DNA of 64,000 nucleotides from Pseudomonadota bacterium (GTDB lineage: Bacteria > Pseudomonadota > Gammaproteobacteria > Competibacterales > Competibacteraceae). A model generated the notes under the pieces. That model saw only the letters and a program-made list of their open reading frames with translations, had not been told where the DNA came from and ran no database searches. Of this stretch, positions 1 through 8,766 are shown piece by piece. The DNA lies in the NCBI GenBank assembly GCA_022709365.1, contig JAKLIY010000016.1, positions 1 to 64,000 on the forward strand, in the 5' to 3' direction. Every line of letters begins with the position of its first letter. Positions within the stretch are counted from its first letter, which is position 1. The translations under genes were made by a program, and so were the position numbers.

Positions 1-361
1 CGCAAGATTCGTGCACGTATAATTGACTGGCGTGCTAATCAAATATTGAACGTATTGCTGTTTGGTTATCATGTCGAGATTATACCAAAACAATCAACAA
101 CCTGGAACTCCAAGCGAAAGTCCTGGTTGTTAAAACTGACGATGGAAATTTTCTTCTGGGAAGATTTTCATGAACGCTATCTCATCACCGATATTGTTGG
201 TATAGGCACTCCCGCAGGATTTGACATCACGGGTAAACCAGATGACTGGTCCTACTTGGGGCCGACTGGGTCGTGAAGACAAGGACAAGATACAACGTCT
301 CTTCGATCCAGCAGCCCGTCTTGGGAGCCTGAAATGGCGATTCTCAATTCCGGGTCGGTAA
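1..361 (+). pseudogene. 3' remnant of a gene with a HERYLITD-type motif, frameshifted
   Basis: The frame is open from base 1, so the gene enters from outside the window, and it stops at 274-276. A +2-frame continuation from about 266 (Gly-Arg-Glu-Asp-Lys-Asp) to the TAA at 359-361 reads on as plausible protein (KIQRLFDPAARLGSLKWRF), so one indel near 262-272 best explains the early stop. The segment WEDFHERYLITDIVGI resembles the H-x-R-x(2)-TD-x-G signature of phospholipase-D-like MIT-C-type domains found in some bacterial effector proteins. That likeness comes from memory of such families and is not proven. The next open stretch looks like the start of an AAA ATPase, which suggests a former two-gene module. 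The fragment is probably non-functional. Confidence 0.45.
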
Positions 362-376
362 GCAGAGATTCAAACC

Positions 377-436
377 GTGCTGATCGACTACATCGAGATC
401 GAAAATTTCAAACGCTTCAGTGAACGCCAGCGCAGC
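377..436 (+). pseudogene. 5' stub of an AAA/RecF-like ATPase gene
   Basis: A GTG at 377 opens VLIDYIEIENFKRFSERQR, which matches the first strand of RecF/OLD/AAA_23-type ATPases (I-x-I-x-NFK-x-F) that precedes the Walker A loop. After about 436 the reading becomes arginine- and proline-rich antisense of comEC and stops at 545-547. No Walker motif remains, so the gene has been cut off after about 20 codons. The junction lies between about 436 and the comEC stop at 464. Confidence 0.5.
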
Positions 437-463
437 GCGTTTGTGCATCGAGGAAGAAACCCA

Positions 464-2794
464 TCACCGCGCCGTCCAGTAGCGGCGCGGCGCCTGCCGA
501 TACCGCTCCGGCTCCAGCGGCTGTCCCGGCTCCAGGCGGAACGTTAGCGCCCCTTCATACGAGGAATCCAGCAAGGTCGCGCCGGTCGCCTGATAACGGG
601 TCACCGTGTCTGCCCGTGGATAGCCGTAGCGGTTGTGATAACCGGTCGCAAACAGGATATAGCGCGGTTGCACGGCGTGCAGAAAAGCCGGCGTCGACAG
701 GTTGCGCCGACCCTGATGCGGCGCAACCAGCACCTCCGCAGCTAACTCGTCACCGTAAGTTTTAGTCAGCGCCATTTCCGCGCCGGTTTCAATATCGCCG
801 GGCAATAGAATACGTCCGCCTTGACCGGTGACTTTCAGCACGCAAGAGGCATTGTCGCCGTTGAAACCGGCGGGTGGCGGATGCAGCATCTGGAACTGGA
901 CGCCCTCCCACTCCCAGAATTGACCGGCCTGGCACCGTTCAACGCTATCTATTGGTGTTTGCTCGGGCGCGGAAGTCAAAATACGGTCTATCGGCAACAA
1001 TTCCCGCAACGACCGCACCCCGCCGGTATGCTGGCTGTCGGCATGACTGATAATCAGCACATCGACCCGTTCCGTACCCTGGTGGCGCAGAAACGGCGCG
1101 AGCGCGGCTCGTCCGGCATCCAACGTCGTTCCAAGACGCCGGCCCGTGTCGTAAACCAGCACATGGTCACGAGTCTGCACCACCGCCGCCAACCCTTCGC
1201 CGACATCCAGCAGCGTGAACCAGAATCCTCCGGCGACCGGCGCAGCAGCGGGCGGCCAGAGCAGCGGCAGGCACAGCGGTAACCCCAGCCAGCGGATGGG
1301 CAGGCCGCGCGGCGCCAGCCAGAGCGCCACGCCCAACAGGGCGAACGCCAGCGTCCAGAGCGGCGGCGTAGGCCGATAGAGCATCGTCACCGCTGGCCAC
1401 TGATCCAGCCAGCGCAAAATATGCCAAAGCCCCTCCATGGTCAGCACCGCCAGATTCAGCGCGACTGATGACAAAGCAGCGCTGAACGGCGTCAATAACG
1501 CCGCCAGCAGGCTAAAGGGTAATACCGTGCATCCGACCCAGGGAATGGCGATCAGGTTGGCCAAGGGCGACAGTGCCGGGAATTGCTGGAAGAACAGCAG
1601 GGTTGGCGGCAACAGCGCTACGGTGAGGTGCAGTTGCAGGCCAACGGTTTGGCCGAACAACCGATATTCGCGCCAGCGACCGCTGACGCTGTAAAGAATC
1701 GCCGCCACCGCGCCGAAAGACAGCCAGAACCCGACTTGCAGAGGCGCACCGGGATCAATGACTAGCACGATTAACAATGCCAGCGCCAGAATACGACTCG
1801 GTAACGCTGGACGTAGCGCGATCAGTGCCAGCATCGCTACCGCCGCCATGAGAAACGAGCGTTGTGCGGGTACGGATAATCCTGATAACAGGGTATAAAC
1901 GCCGGCACTGACTAACGCCGCCAGTCCTGCAATGCGCGTCGCCGGCCAATGCAGCGCCAATATCGGCAAGCGGCTCCAGAACCCCCAAGCCAGCGCGAAG
2001 GTCAAGCCGGCGATTAACCCAATATGCGAACCGGAAATCGACATCAGGTGACTGACGCCGGTACGTTTGAATGTCTCCCACTGCCAGGGCGTGATGCCGC
2101 CTTCCTCGCCGACAGCCAGCGCGGTCAAAATGCTGACGTAGGGATTGCCGGGCAACTGTTCAGCGAAGCGGTCGACGATCCGCTGCCGATAACGATTCAG
2201 TGGATAACGCTCGGCTTCGGCCAATCGTTGTGGCGGGGGATGGGAACGAATGGAACCGGTAGCGACGATGCCCTGGGCGTATAGCCAGCGTTCGTAGTCG
2301 AAACCGCCGGGGTTACGCAGTCCCCACGGCTTTTTCAAACGGACGGTGAATTGCCAGCGGTCGCCGACTCGCAATGCGGGACGCGCCTCCTCCGGTAAAT
2401 CTTCTTCGTCAGTGTCGGCCTGCGCCTCATCCCACCACGACAGGCGCAACCGACGCCCGGCTAGCGGTGACGCTAACGACGCATTCTCTTTAGCCGCCGC
2501 GACCTCGAAGGCAAAGCGGACGCTGCGGCCTTCGTGATCCGGGATGGTCGCAATCCAGCCTTCCAGCGTCACTTCAGCGCCTTCCAGTTCGATGGGCAAC
2601 ACGGCAGAGGATGGAGCCAGTAGCAACGCCCATAGAAACCCGGTCGCGCCCCAGGCGGGCCATCGCAAGCGGGGGATGAATATCAGAATGAGCAATAAGC
2701 CTGGCAACGCCAGCGTCCAATGGCGGGCTGGGAGTTCCGGCAACGCCTGCAATGCCAGAATGCCGAGCAGAAAGGCGATGGCTCCCGGACGCAT
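464..2794 (-). CDS. comEC: ComEC/Rec2 DNA internalisation protein
   Basis: This 776-residue inner-membrane protein is expected to form the channel that passes single-stranded DNA into the cytoplasm during natural transformation. The N-terminus is hydrophobic, followed by an OB-like region (about 60-190), a multi-helix Competence domain (about 210-500, with HLMSISGSHIGL) and a C-terminal metallo-beta-lactamase-like domain (about 530-760, with LDVGEG and DTG). The metal motif reads SHADSQHTGG where the family normally has SHxDxDHxGG, so one usual aspartate is glutamine. Length fits the family. The ATG at 2794 gives a normal N-terminus. It lies alone on the minus strand. A ComEA-like gene sits 3.2 kb upstream, which suits a transformation role. 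Confidence 0.93.
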   Translation of the reverse strand: MRPGAIAFLLGILALQALPELPARHWTLALPGLLLILIFIPRLRWPAWGATGFLWALLLAPSSAVLPIELEGAEVTLEGWIATIPDHEGRSVRFAFEVAAAKENASLASPLAGRRLRLSWWDEAQADTDEEDLPEEARPALRVGDRWQFTVRLKKPWGLRNPGGFDYERWLYAQGIVATGSIRSHPPPQRLAEAERYPLNRYRQRIVDRFAEQLPGNPYVSILTALAVGEEGGITPWQWETFKRTGVSHLMSISGSHIGLIAGLTFALAWGFWSRLPILALHWPATRIAGLAALVSAGVYTLLSGLSVPAQRSFLMAAVAMLALIALRPALPSRILALALLIVLVIDPGAPLQVGFWLSFGAVAAILYSVSGRWREYRLFGQTVGLQLHLTVALLPPTLLFFQQFPALSPLANLIAIPWVGCTVLPFSLLAALLTPFSAALSSVALNLAVLTMEGLWHILRWLDQWPAVTMLYRPTPPLWTLAFALLGVALWLAPRGLPIRWLGLPLCLPLLWPPAAAPVAGGFWFTLLDVGEGLAAVVQTRDHVLVYDTGRRLGTTLDAGRAALAPFLRHQGTERVDVLIISHADSQHTGGVRSLRELLPIDRILTSAPEQTPIDSVERCQAGQFWEWEGVQFQMLHPPPAGFNGDNASCVLKVTGQGGRILLPGDIETGAEMALTKTYGDELAAEVLVAPHQGRRNLSTPAFLHAVQPRYILFATGYHNRYGYPRADTVTRYQATGATLLDSSYEGALTFRLEPGQPLEPERYRQAPRRYWTAR

Positions 2795-2904
2795 GGACGA
2801 TCACCGCCGGCAGGATAGTTGACTATTCCAAGCCTGATTCCAGGACAGGGGGGCGTCGCAAATCAGGCAGGTTGATGTTCCTGATCGGGAAATAGCGTGG
2901 GTCA

Positions 2905-3876
2905 TCATCGCTTCTCACCTCCAAATTCAGCGTCAACAGCCATCTGCCGGGCATGAGCTAAAGTCGCCAATTCCCCGGCCCAGCGCTGGATCAGATCGAC
3001 ATCGGTCAGACATTCACGCCAGGCTTGCGGAATGCCGGCAACCCCGTAGTACGCGCCGGCCAGTTGTCCAAAAATCGCCCCGGTGGTGTCGGCGTCATCG
3101 CCCAGGTTCACGGCGAGCAGGGCGCCTTCCTGAAAACTGGAGGATCGGCTGAACGCCCACAATGCGGCTTCCAGTGCTTCGACGACATAGCCGCTGCCGA
3201 CGATGGCGGGCGGGTCTTTCCGCTGGAAGGAGCCGCCGGCAATCTCGTCGATTTCCGGGCATAACGGGGCGCGTTCCCACAGGCGCTCGACCGGCGTATA
3301 GCGTGGCGAGAGCAATTCTTCTTTGGAAACGCCCTGAATCGCGCCGACCAGCAGCCCCCCAAAGTACCGGCAGGCATCCAGACAGGTCGTCGCCCCATGA
3401 GTCGTTTTTGAACTTTCGGCACTCAGATGAATAGCTTTTTCAGGGTCAGCGGCGAAGAATAGGGGAACCGGGGCTAGGCGCATCAGGCTGCCATTCCCGG
3501 CGGTGTGCGGGTGCGTGGAACCGGCGAACGGCTCCCCGGTATCGAGATACTCCCGCAACGCCTGATAAACCGTATTACCGATGTCGAAACAGCGACCGGT
3601 GCTGCTGAGATGCCCTTCTTTCCACCAGCGGATATAACGATCCATTTGATCACGAGCGTTGAACGTGCGGCAGGTAATGAGGCTTTCCGCGAGGCAGAGC
3701 GCCATTGAGGTGTCATCGGTCCATTGGCCTTTTTTTAAGCCGAAGGGTCCGCCCCCGACCATATCAGTCAGGGGAACAAAGCTGCCCGGCGCTTTGAACT
3801 CAACCGTTGTCCCTAAAGCATCGCCCGCCGCCAGCCCTAATAAACAACCCTCGTAGCGTGATTTCATAGTAGTCAT
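2905..3876 (-). CDS. ADP-ribosylglycohydrolase family protein
   Basis: The product (323 residues) belongs to the DraG/ARH family, which removes ADP-ribose from modified proteins or small molecules using two magnesium ions. Visible signatures are GLAAGDALGTTVEF near the N-terminus, GQWTDDTSMAL (metal ligands), GNGSLMR, TTHGATTCLDAC and the C-terminal metal motif GDDADTTGA. The ATG at 3876 is preferred because GGGAGA lies 7-12 bases before it; upstream GTG/ATG codons reach 3891. No ADP-ribosyltransferase and no nitrogenase gene (the classic DraG partner) is visible here, so the substrate is unknown. It lies between comEC and lolD, all on the minus strand. Confidence 0.9.
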   Translation of the reverse strand: MTTMKSRYEGCLLGLAAGDALGTTVEFKAPGSFVPLTDMVGGGPFGLKKGQWTDDTSMALCLAESLITCRTFNARDQMDRYIRWWKEGHLSSTGRCFDIGNTVYQALREYLDTGEPFAGSTHPHTAGNGSLMRLAPVPLFFAADPEKAIHLSAESSKTTHGATTCLDACRYFGGLLVGAIQGVSKEELLSPRYTPVERLWERAPLCPEIDEIAGGSFQRKDPPAIVGSGYVVEALEAALWAFSRSSSFQEGALLAVNLGDDADTTGAIFGQLAGAYYGVAGIPQAWRECLTDVDLIQRWAGELATLAHARQMAVDAEFGGEKR

Positions 3877-3969
3877 TAGGTTTTCTCCCACCCGGTAACG
3901 ATAGATGTGACGACTCTGCTAGGTGGGGACATGAGCGAGTACGAGGAGGAGCCATGACCAACCCGCCAT

Positions 3970-4674
3970 TCAGCTCTCTGTCTGCAATACGCCGTCCGCC
4001 AGCCGCCACACCGCATCCATGCGAGCAGCCAAACCCGGATCGTGCGTGACCACCACAAAGCTGGTGCCCAAATCACGATTGAGTTCCAGCATCAACTCGA
4101 ACACCCGCTCGGCGCTGTGTCGGTCGAGATTGCCGGTCGGCTCATCGGCCAGCACACAGGCCGGTTCAGTAATCAGCGCCCGAGCCACCGCCGCCCGTTG
4201 CCGTTCACCGCCCGACAGTTCACCCGGTTTATGCGTCAATCGCTGGCCCAGACCGACCCGGTTCAGCAACGCCGCCGCCTGTTCCGTTGCATTAGCTGGC
4301 TTGTCACCGCGAATCAGCAACGGCATCGCCACATTTTCCAGCGCGGTAAATTCGGGCAGCAAATGGTGAAACTGGTAGATGAAACCCAGCCAGCGGTTGC
4401 GCAATCGACCGCGCCCGGCATCGCTTAATCGACTCAATTCCTGCCCCGCCACCCACACGGAACCGGCGGTTGGCGCATCCAGCCCGCCCAACAGATGCAG
4501 TAACGTACTCTTGCCCGATCCGGAACTGCCGATAATCGCCAGTCGTTGACTACGCTGCACCTGAAAGTCGATGTCCCGCAACACCTCGAGCCGTTCGCTG
4601 CCTTCCCGGAACGATTTAGCCAGTTGGCGGCACTCCAGCACCACTTCTCCCTCACGCATCGCTATGTCATTCAT
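3970..4674 (-). CDS. lolD: Lipoprotein-releasing system ATP-binding protein LolD
   Basis: LolD (234 residues) powers extraction of outer-membrane lipoproteins from the inner membrane for transfer to LolA. The ABC motifs are clear: Walker [10 protein letters not shown] (about 50), the LolD-typical helix around [19 protein letters not shown], signature LSGGERQR (about 145) and Walker [12 protein letters not shown]. It overlaps the lolC-type permease gene by 8 bp (4667-4674), so the two are translationally coupled. MacB/FtsE-like ATPases are the alternative, but [10 protein letters not shown] and the neighbour favour LolD. Confidence 0.95.
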   Translation of the reverse strand: MNDIAMREGEVVLECRQLAKSFREGSERLEVLRDIDFQVQRSQRLAIIGSSGSGKSTLLHLLGGLDAPTAGSVWVAGQELSRLSDAGRGRLRNRWLGFIYQFHHLLPEFTALENVAMPLLIRGDKPANATEQAAALLNRVGLGQRLTHKPGELSGGERQRAAVARALITEPACVLADEPTGNLDRHSAERVFELMLELNRDLGTSFVVVTHDPGLAARMDAVWRLADGVLQTES

Positions 4675-5917
4675 AACGCAATGCCTCCGCCGGTTGGGTG
4701 CGCGCCGCTCGCCAGGCGGGATAAAGCGTGGCCAACGTGGCCAGTCCGAACGCCACTAGCCCGATGGTGGACACATCGCCCCACTGTACTTGCGAGGGCA
4801 GGTCGCTGATCAGATAAACGTCCGGGGCCAGGAACTTGACGCCGAACAGTTGCTCGATGAACGGCACTACTACATCAACGTGTGTCGCCAGCGACACCCC
4901 GCCGATCAATCCCAGCAAAGTGCCGACCAGACCGATGGTGATGCCCTGCACGATAAAAATGCCCATGATGCTTAGCGGCGTCGCGCCCAAGGTGCGCAGG
5001 ATGGCGATATCGGCCTGCTTGTCGGTCACGACCATCACTAACGCCGAGACAATGTTGAACGCCGCAACCGCCACGATCAGGGTCAAAATCACGAACATCG
5101 CCGTCTTCTCGATCTGTACCGCCCGGAAAAAGCTGGCGTGATCCTGGGTCCAGTCGCGGGCCAGATAGCCCTCCGGTAACTGATCAGTCAGTTCCCGCGC
5201 CAGGCGCGGCGCCTGGAACAAATCACGCAATTTCAGCCGCACCCCGCTCACCGTCCCTTCGGGAAATTGAAACAGCGTGCCTGCATCGGCGACATGCGCC
5301 AGCGCCAGCCCCCGGTCATACTCGTACATGCCGGCTTCGAAAATGCCGACCACCTCAAACCGCTTCAGCCGGGGCAGGATGCCCGCCGGCGTCACCGTAG
5401 CTTGCGGGGTAATGACGGTCACCTTATCGCCGACCGTGACCCCCAGTGCGCCGGCCAGCGCTTTGCCGAGGATCATGCCGAACTCGCCAGGGCGCAGATC
5501 ATCCAGCGAACCTTGAATCATTTTGTCGCCGATGTCCGAAACCTGCCGCTCTTCCTCCGGCAGGATGCCTTGAATGAGCGCGCCGCTGACCAGCGAAACG
5601 TGGTTGAGCATCGCCTCGCCGCGGATGAAGGGTGCGCCGCCCTGCACTTCGGGATGATGCAATACCTGGTCACGCACTCCTCGCCAATCGTCAACCAGCC
5701 CGTTCCAGCGGTTGAGCGTAGCGTGGGCGGTCATCGACAGGATGCGTCCGCGCAATTCCTGCTGAAAGCCGTTCATGACAGAAAGCACCGTGATGAGCGC
5801 GGTAATGCCCAGGGCGATGCCCAGCATCGAAGTCAGAGAAATGAAGGAAATGAAGTGATTACGGCGCTTGGCGCGGGTATAGCGCAGGCCGATGAACAAT
5901 TCCAGGGGACGAAACAT
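4667..5917 (-). CDS. lolC: Lipoprotein-releasing ABC permease, LolC/LolE family
   Basis: This 416-residue inner-membrane permease has the LolC/E layout: one N-terminal transmembrane helix (about 20-45, after [18 protein letters not shown]), a large periplasmic domain with a LolA-binding-type hook, and three C-terminal helices (about 270-400). [19 protein letters not shown] is the family hallmark. Only one permease gene is present, so it may act as a homodimer (LolF-like) or pair with a LolE encoded elsewhere. It is the first gene of a lolC-lolD operon read leftward. Confidence 0.93.
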   Translation of the reverse strand: MFRPLELFIGLRYTRAKRRNHFISFISLTSMLGIALGITALITVLSVMNGFQQELRGRILSMTAHATLNRWNGLVDDWRGVRDQVLHHPEVQGGAPFIRGEAMLNHVSLVSGALIQGILPEEERQVSDIGDKMIQGSLDDLRPGEFGMILGKALAGALGVTVGDKVTVITPQATVTPAGILPRLKRFEVVGIFEAGMYEYDRGLALAHVADAGTLFQFPEGTVSGVRLKLRDLFQAPRLARELTDQLPEGYLARDWTQDHASFFRAVQIEKTAMFVILTLIVAVAAFNIVSALVMVVTDKQADIAILRTLGATPLSIMGIFIVQGITIGLVGTLLGLIGGVSLATHVDVVVPFIEQLFGVKFLAPDVYLISDLPSQVQWGDVSTIGLVAFGLATLATLYPAWRAARTQPAEALRYE

Positions 5918-5972
5918 GGACGCTCCCAGTAAGCGGCAGAGTGGCCGGAGAGAACGCCATTATAAGGGGACT

Positions 5973-5991
5973 GGCCGCTTAAAAAGCGGCC
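5973..5991. repeat. Perfect 8-bp palindrome upstream of lolC
   Basis: GGCCGCTT, a loop AAA, then AAGCGGCC, between lolC and the comEA-like gene. No T-run follows on either strand, so it is not a standard intrinsic terminator. It could end comEA transcription weakly or be a processing or protein-binding site. Confidence 0.4.
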
Positions 5992-6036
5992 AAGCGGCGA
6001 TCCTTCGCCAACAAAACTCCCTGCATGGCTAGACGA

Positions 6037-6513
6037 TTACTGACTGGGCGGCTGGGCAGGCATGGTGGGCTTCGCAGGAACAGCCGGCATGGTGGGCTTC
6101 GCAGGAATAGCCGGCACGGCGGGCGTCACAGGAACAGCCGGCATGGTGGGCTTCGCAGGAACAGCCGGCATGGTGGGCTTCGCAGGAACAGCCGGCATGG
6201 TGGGCTTCGCAGGAACAGCCGGCACAGCAGGAGTGGCGACATCCCCTACGGTCAGCTTGTTCTGGTTATCCGCTAACAATTTTTCCAGCGTTTTTTCCTT
6301 GATGCCGGGAACCTTGGTCAGATCGTTCACGGAGGTAAAGGGACCATGAGCCTCACGGTACTCGACAATAGCATTAGCCTTGGCCGGACCAATCCCTTTC
6401 AGACCCTTTTCCAGCTCCGTCGCGCTTGCCGTATTGAGATCAATCGCCTGCGCAAACGTCACTGCAGAAAACAGCGCCAGAATCAACGCCAGCATCAAAT
6501 TTAAAAACTTCAT
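6037..6513 (-). CDS. comEA: ComEA-like helix-hairpin-helix protein with Pro/Ala repeat tail
   Basis: The 158-residue product has a signal peptide ([20 protein letters not shown], cut after AQA), a ComEA helix-hairpin-helix domain (about 25-90: [19 protein letters not shown] and [12 protein letters not shown]) that binds DNA backbone, and a low-complexity tail (about 95-158) of AVPAKPTMP units. The ATG at 6513 has GAGGAGGA 8-15 bases upstream, so longer upstream starts are rejected. The HHH core fits periplasmic ComEA, which receives transforming DNA and passes it toward ComEC; comEC is in the same window. The repeat tail is unusual and may span the periplasm or peptidoglycan, as TonB-like Pro-rich stretches do. 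Confidence 0.85.
   Translation of the reverse strand: MKFLNLMLALILALFSAVTFAQAIDLNTASATELEKGLKGIGPAKANAIVEYREAHGPFTSVNDLTKVPGIKEKTLEKLLADNQNKLTVGDVATPAVPAVPAKPTMPAVPAKPTMPAVPAKPTMPAVPVTPAVPAIPAKPTMPAVPAKPTMPAQPPSQ
6061..6222. repeat. Six tandem 27-bp units in the comEA-like gene
   Basis: Six 27-bp units run head to tail from 6061. Units 1, 4, 5 and 6 appear identical, unit 2 has one change (aatagcc), and unit 3 is diverged (cacggcgggcgtcacagg). Each encodes nine residues (AVPAKPTMP). Because 27 is a multiple of three, unit gain or loss would change tail length without a frameshift. Confidence 0.9.
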
Positions 6514-6582
6514 GCTCAAATCCTCCTCAGTTATTGGTGGGTTAAATCGGTCAGTTGTAAAAAAACCGACACTAAAAACCAT

Positions 6583-6610
6583 AGAATAATTATTTGAGAA
6601 TACAAGTCAA
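6583..6610 (-). promoter_or_regulatory. Likely sigma-70 promoter for the comEA-like gene
   Basis: On the minus strand TTGACT (6605-6610) is followed after 16 bases by TATTCT (6583-6588), in an AT-rich stretch 70 bases before the 6513 start. No activator site was recognised. Confidence 0.5.
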
Positions 6611-6694
6611 GCCACTAATTTTCTCAAGATATTGTTTTTTATCTAAATAGCAGACTAAAAAGGCAGGCGCTACAGCGACGCTTTCATACGGTTT

Positions 6695-7864
6695 TCAGGC
6701 GTTAGTCTTCATAACCAGATCTGGCAACGGCTTGATGGTGCTCCACTGCAGGCAGCCGGGGCAGCACCAGTGCAGGGATTTGACGACAAAACCACAATGA
6801 TCACAGCGATAGCGGGCAGCGCTGTTGAGCATCTGGGTGCTAATGCAATGCAAGGCCCGCAGATCAGCGTATTCCGCCCCTTGACCCCGCGCCAGCTTGA
6901 TTTCGACTAGGCGGCGCAAGCCCAGCAGGGTCGGATATTCCCGCAACTCACGTTCGAGAAATTGGAGCGCGACTTCCTCGCCCTCCTGTCGCAATAGCCA
7001 TTCCGCCAAGGCATCGGTGATCCGTCCGCCGTGATCCCGCTCCTGTACCTCACGCAGATAGGCGATCCACTCATTGAGACAGCCCAGGGCGTTATGACAT
7101 TGACCGAGTGGAGTAATGACCTCGGGCAGATAACCGCGATCCTGCCGTTCGACTGCCTGAAACGCCGTGATGGCGGCGCGATAATCGCCCGCCCGCATGG
7201 CTGAACGTCCTAACAGCAGATTAGCCCGAGTACAATTTGGATCACGCGCCAAGGCATCAAGCAACCAGGTTCTCGCTTCGTCGTCCTGGTGCCGCGCATT
7301 CGCCTCTTCGGCCAGTTCACAGCAGAAATGCGCGGTTTGCCGCCGCTTGGACTCACCGCTGATTCGTTCCAGACGATCACTGTGGGCTATGGCCTGCCGC
7401 CAATCCTTCTCCTGCTGAAAAATGTGAATCAACCGGGAGAGCGCGAGGATCGTATGATCAGGTTGAGCCAGCAATTTCTGAAACAGTTCCTCAGCCCGGT
7501 CAAACAACCCGGCCCGCAGGTAATCTTCACCGAGTTCCAGCATGGCCCGTTGGCGCTGATCCGTGGTCAGATGGGTGCGGGTGATGAGACTGCCGTGAAT
7601 ATGAATTGCCCGATCCACTTCGCCACGGCGGCGAAACAGGTTCCCCAAAGCCAGATGAATTTCTGCGGTGTCCCGGTCGACATCGGCCATGCGCGTAAAC
7701 ACCTCAATGGCCTGATCCGGCTGATCATCGATCAGATAATTCAGTCCCTTGAAATAGTCCGCGTTGCGAACAACTGCACTATTCCGGCCCATCGGGCTGC
7801 GCTGGGCCGCCCACCAGCCGGAAGCGGCAGCAATCGGCAGCAGCAACCATAGAAGTTCCATCAT
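6695..7864 (-). CDS. lapB: LapB (YciM) TPR protein, LPS assembly regulator
   Basis: LapB (389 residues) is a membrane-anchored cytoplasmic protein that controls LpxC turnover by FtsH and so LPS synthesis. It has an N-terminal transmembrane helix (about 3-18), a long run of tetratricopeptide repeats (about 35-330; e.g. AEIHLALGNLFRRRGEVDRA) and a C-terminal rubredoxin-like metal knuckle (YRCDHCGF ... CCPGC, about 353-373). Length equals the family's. It follows lapA by 25 bases in the usual lapA-lapB order. Confidence 0.95.
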   Translation of the reverse strand: MMELLWLLLPIAAASGWWAAQRSPMGRNSAVVRNADYFKGLNYLIDDQPDQAIEVFTRMADVDRDTAEIHLALGNLFRRRGEVDRAIHIHGSLITRTHLTTDQRQRAMLELGEDYLRAGLFDRAEELFQKLLAQPDHTILALSRLIHIFQQEKDWRQAIAHSDRLERISGESKRRQTAHFCCELAEEANARHQDDEARTWLLDALARDPNCTRANLLLGRSAMRAGDYRAAITAFQAVERQDRGYLPEVITPLGQCHNALGCLNEWIAYLREVQERDHGGRITDALAEWLLRQEGEEVALQFLERELREYPTLLGLRRLVEIKLARGQGAEYADLRALHCISTQMLNSAARYRCDHCGFVVKSLHWCCPGCLQWSTIKPLPDLVMKTNA

Positions 7865-7889
7865 GGCCTAACGGTGCAGCTCCAAACAG

Positions 7890-8195
7890 CTAATGCGCCG
7901 CATCCCGCCCCGCCTTTCTGGCCAGCATACTAATCTCCTGATCCTTATTGGATATCAGTTGACGCAACCGAGCGACCTGCCAGCGCAACGGCAGCACCAC
8001 AAAGGCCCCGATCAGCGCCGTCACTAACACTCCGGCGGCAAAGGCGCATACCACTACCAGCGATAGCGGTTGCTCGGTTGCACCTAACAGATAATTGATC
8101 GTGACTCGCTCGGTATGCAGGGTGGAAAACTCCACGCCCAGCAGCAACACGACCAGCAATATCGCGGCAATCAGAATAAATTTAATCCAAAACAT
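7890..8195 (-). CDS. lapA: LapA (DUF1049) inner-membrane protein
   Basis: LapA (101 residues) has two transmembrane helices (about 5-23 and 43-68) and a short cytoplasmic coiled tail (about 70-98, QVARLRQLISNKDQEISML), the DUF1049 layout. In E. coli it is co-transcribed with lapB and acts with it in LPS assembly. The order ihfB-lapA-lapB here is common in gammaproteobacteria. Confidence 0.9.
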   Translation of the reverse strand: MFWIKFILIAAILLVVLLLGVEFSTLHTERVTINYLLGATEQPLSLVVVCAFAAGVLVTALIGAFVVLPLRWQVARLRQLISNKDQEISMLARKAGRDAAH

Positions 8196-8267
8196 CAGGT
8201 TCCCCTGCCAGAACAGCGTGAAATCGGCCAGCCCACAGCGATCCGTTCTACCCCGGATGCTTCAATA

Positions 8268-8297
8268 AAAAACCCACTCGTTTTACCGTGGGTTTTT
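8268..8297 (-). terminator. Intrinsic terminator after ihfB
   Basis: AAAAACCCAC (8268-8277) pairs with GTGGGTTTTT (8288-8297) around a 10-base loop. On the minus strand it is a short GC stem ending in a U-run, 47 bases past the ihfB stop. It is symmetric enough to work on both strands. lapA starts beyond it, so lapAB probably has its own promoter or depends on read-through. Confidence 0.8.
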
Positions 8298-8343
8298 GAA
8301 CGGCGGATGACAACCAGAGCCTTGCCGGATTTTGAAAGGACAA

Positions 8344-8652
8344 TCACAAAAAATCATCATCGCCATGATCATCGCGGTTGTTGACCCGTTCGCGCAGTTC
8401 CTTGCCGGGCTTGAAATGCGGCACATACTTGCCCGAAAGCGTGACGGCGTCACCGGTCTTGGGATTACGTCCGACCCGGGGGGGACGAAAATGCAGTGAA
8501 AAGCTGCCAAACCCCCGAATTTCAATCCGTTCCCCATAAGCCAGCGACTCGCTCATTTGTTCCAGCATGGCTTTGACCGCCAACTCTATATCCTTGTAGG
8601 GAATATCGCTTCTTTTGCGCGCAAGAATTTCGATCAATTCCGATTTCGTCAT
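8344..8652 (-). CDS. ihfB: Integration host factor beta subunit
   Basis: IHF-beta (102 residues) pairs with IHF-alpha to bend DNA sharply at specific sites. [11 protein letters not shown], the core [21 protein letters not shown] (the arm with the intercalating proline) and [18 protein letters not shown] are diagnostic. The ATG at 8652 matches known IhfB N-termini; the longer frame to 8754 is rejected. The C-terminus is acidic (DDHGDDDFL). A GCGGCGC/GCGCCGC hairpin (8682-8700) lies just upstream of the gene. It follows rpsA, as in E. coli. Confidence 0.96.
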   Translation of the reverse strand: MTKSELIEILARKRSDIPYKDIELAVKAMLEQMSESLAYGERIEIRGFGSFSLHFRPPRVGRNPKTGDAVTLSGKYVPHFKPGKELRERVNNRDDHGDDDFL

Positions 8653-8722
8653 GAACATTCCCCAAACGGGCAGTAATCCTAGCGGCGCGAACGGCGCCGC
8701 ACGACTGAACATCCATAAAACC

Positions 8723-8753
8723 TGGCAGCGATTTACACGATAAACCGCTGCCA
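8723..8753 (-). terminator. Strong hairpin between rpsA and ihfB
   Basis: TGGCAGCGATTTA (8723-8735) pairs with TAAACCGCTGCCA (8741-8753) with one mismatch and a five-base loop. On the minus strand it comes straight after the rpsA stop and is followed by a short T4 run (8717-8720). It looks like a partial terminator or an mRNA 3'-end stabiliser separating high rpsA expression from ihfB. Confidence 0.6.
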
Positions 8754-8766
8754 CGGGGCAAGACAG

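Noticed and set aside
6061..6222. Possible CRISPR array
   Set aside because: The 27-bp units are directly joined with no spacers and lie in a coding frame.
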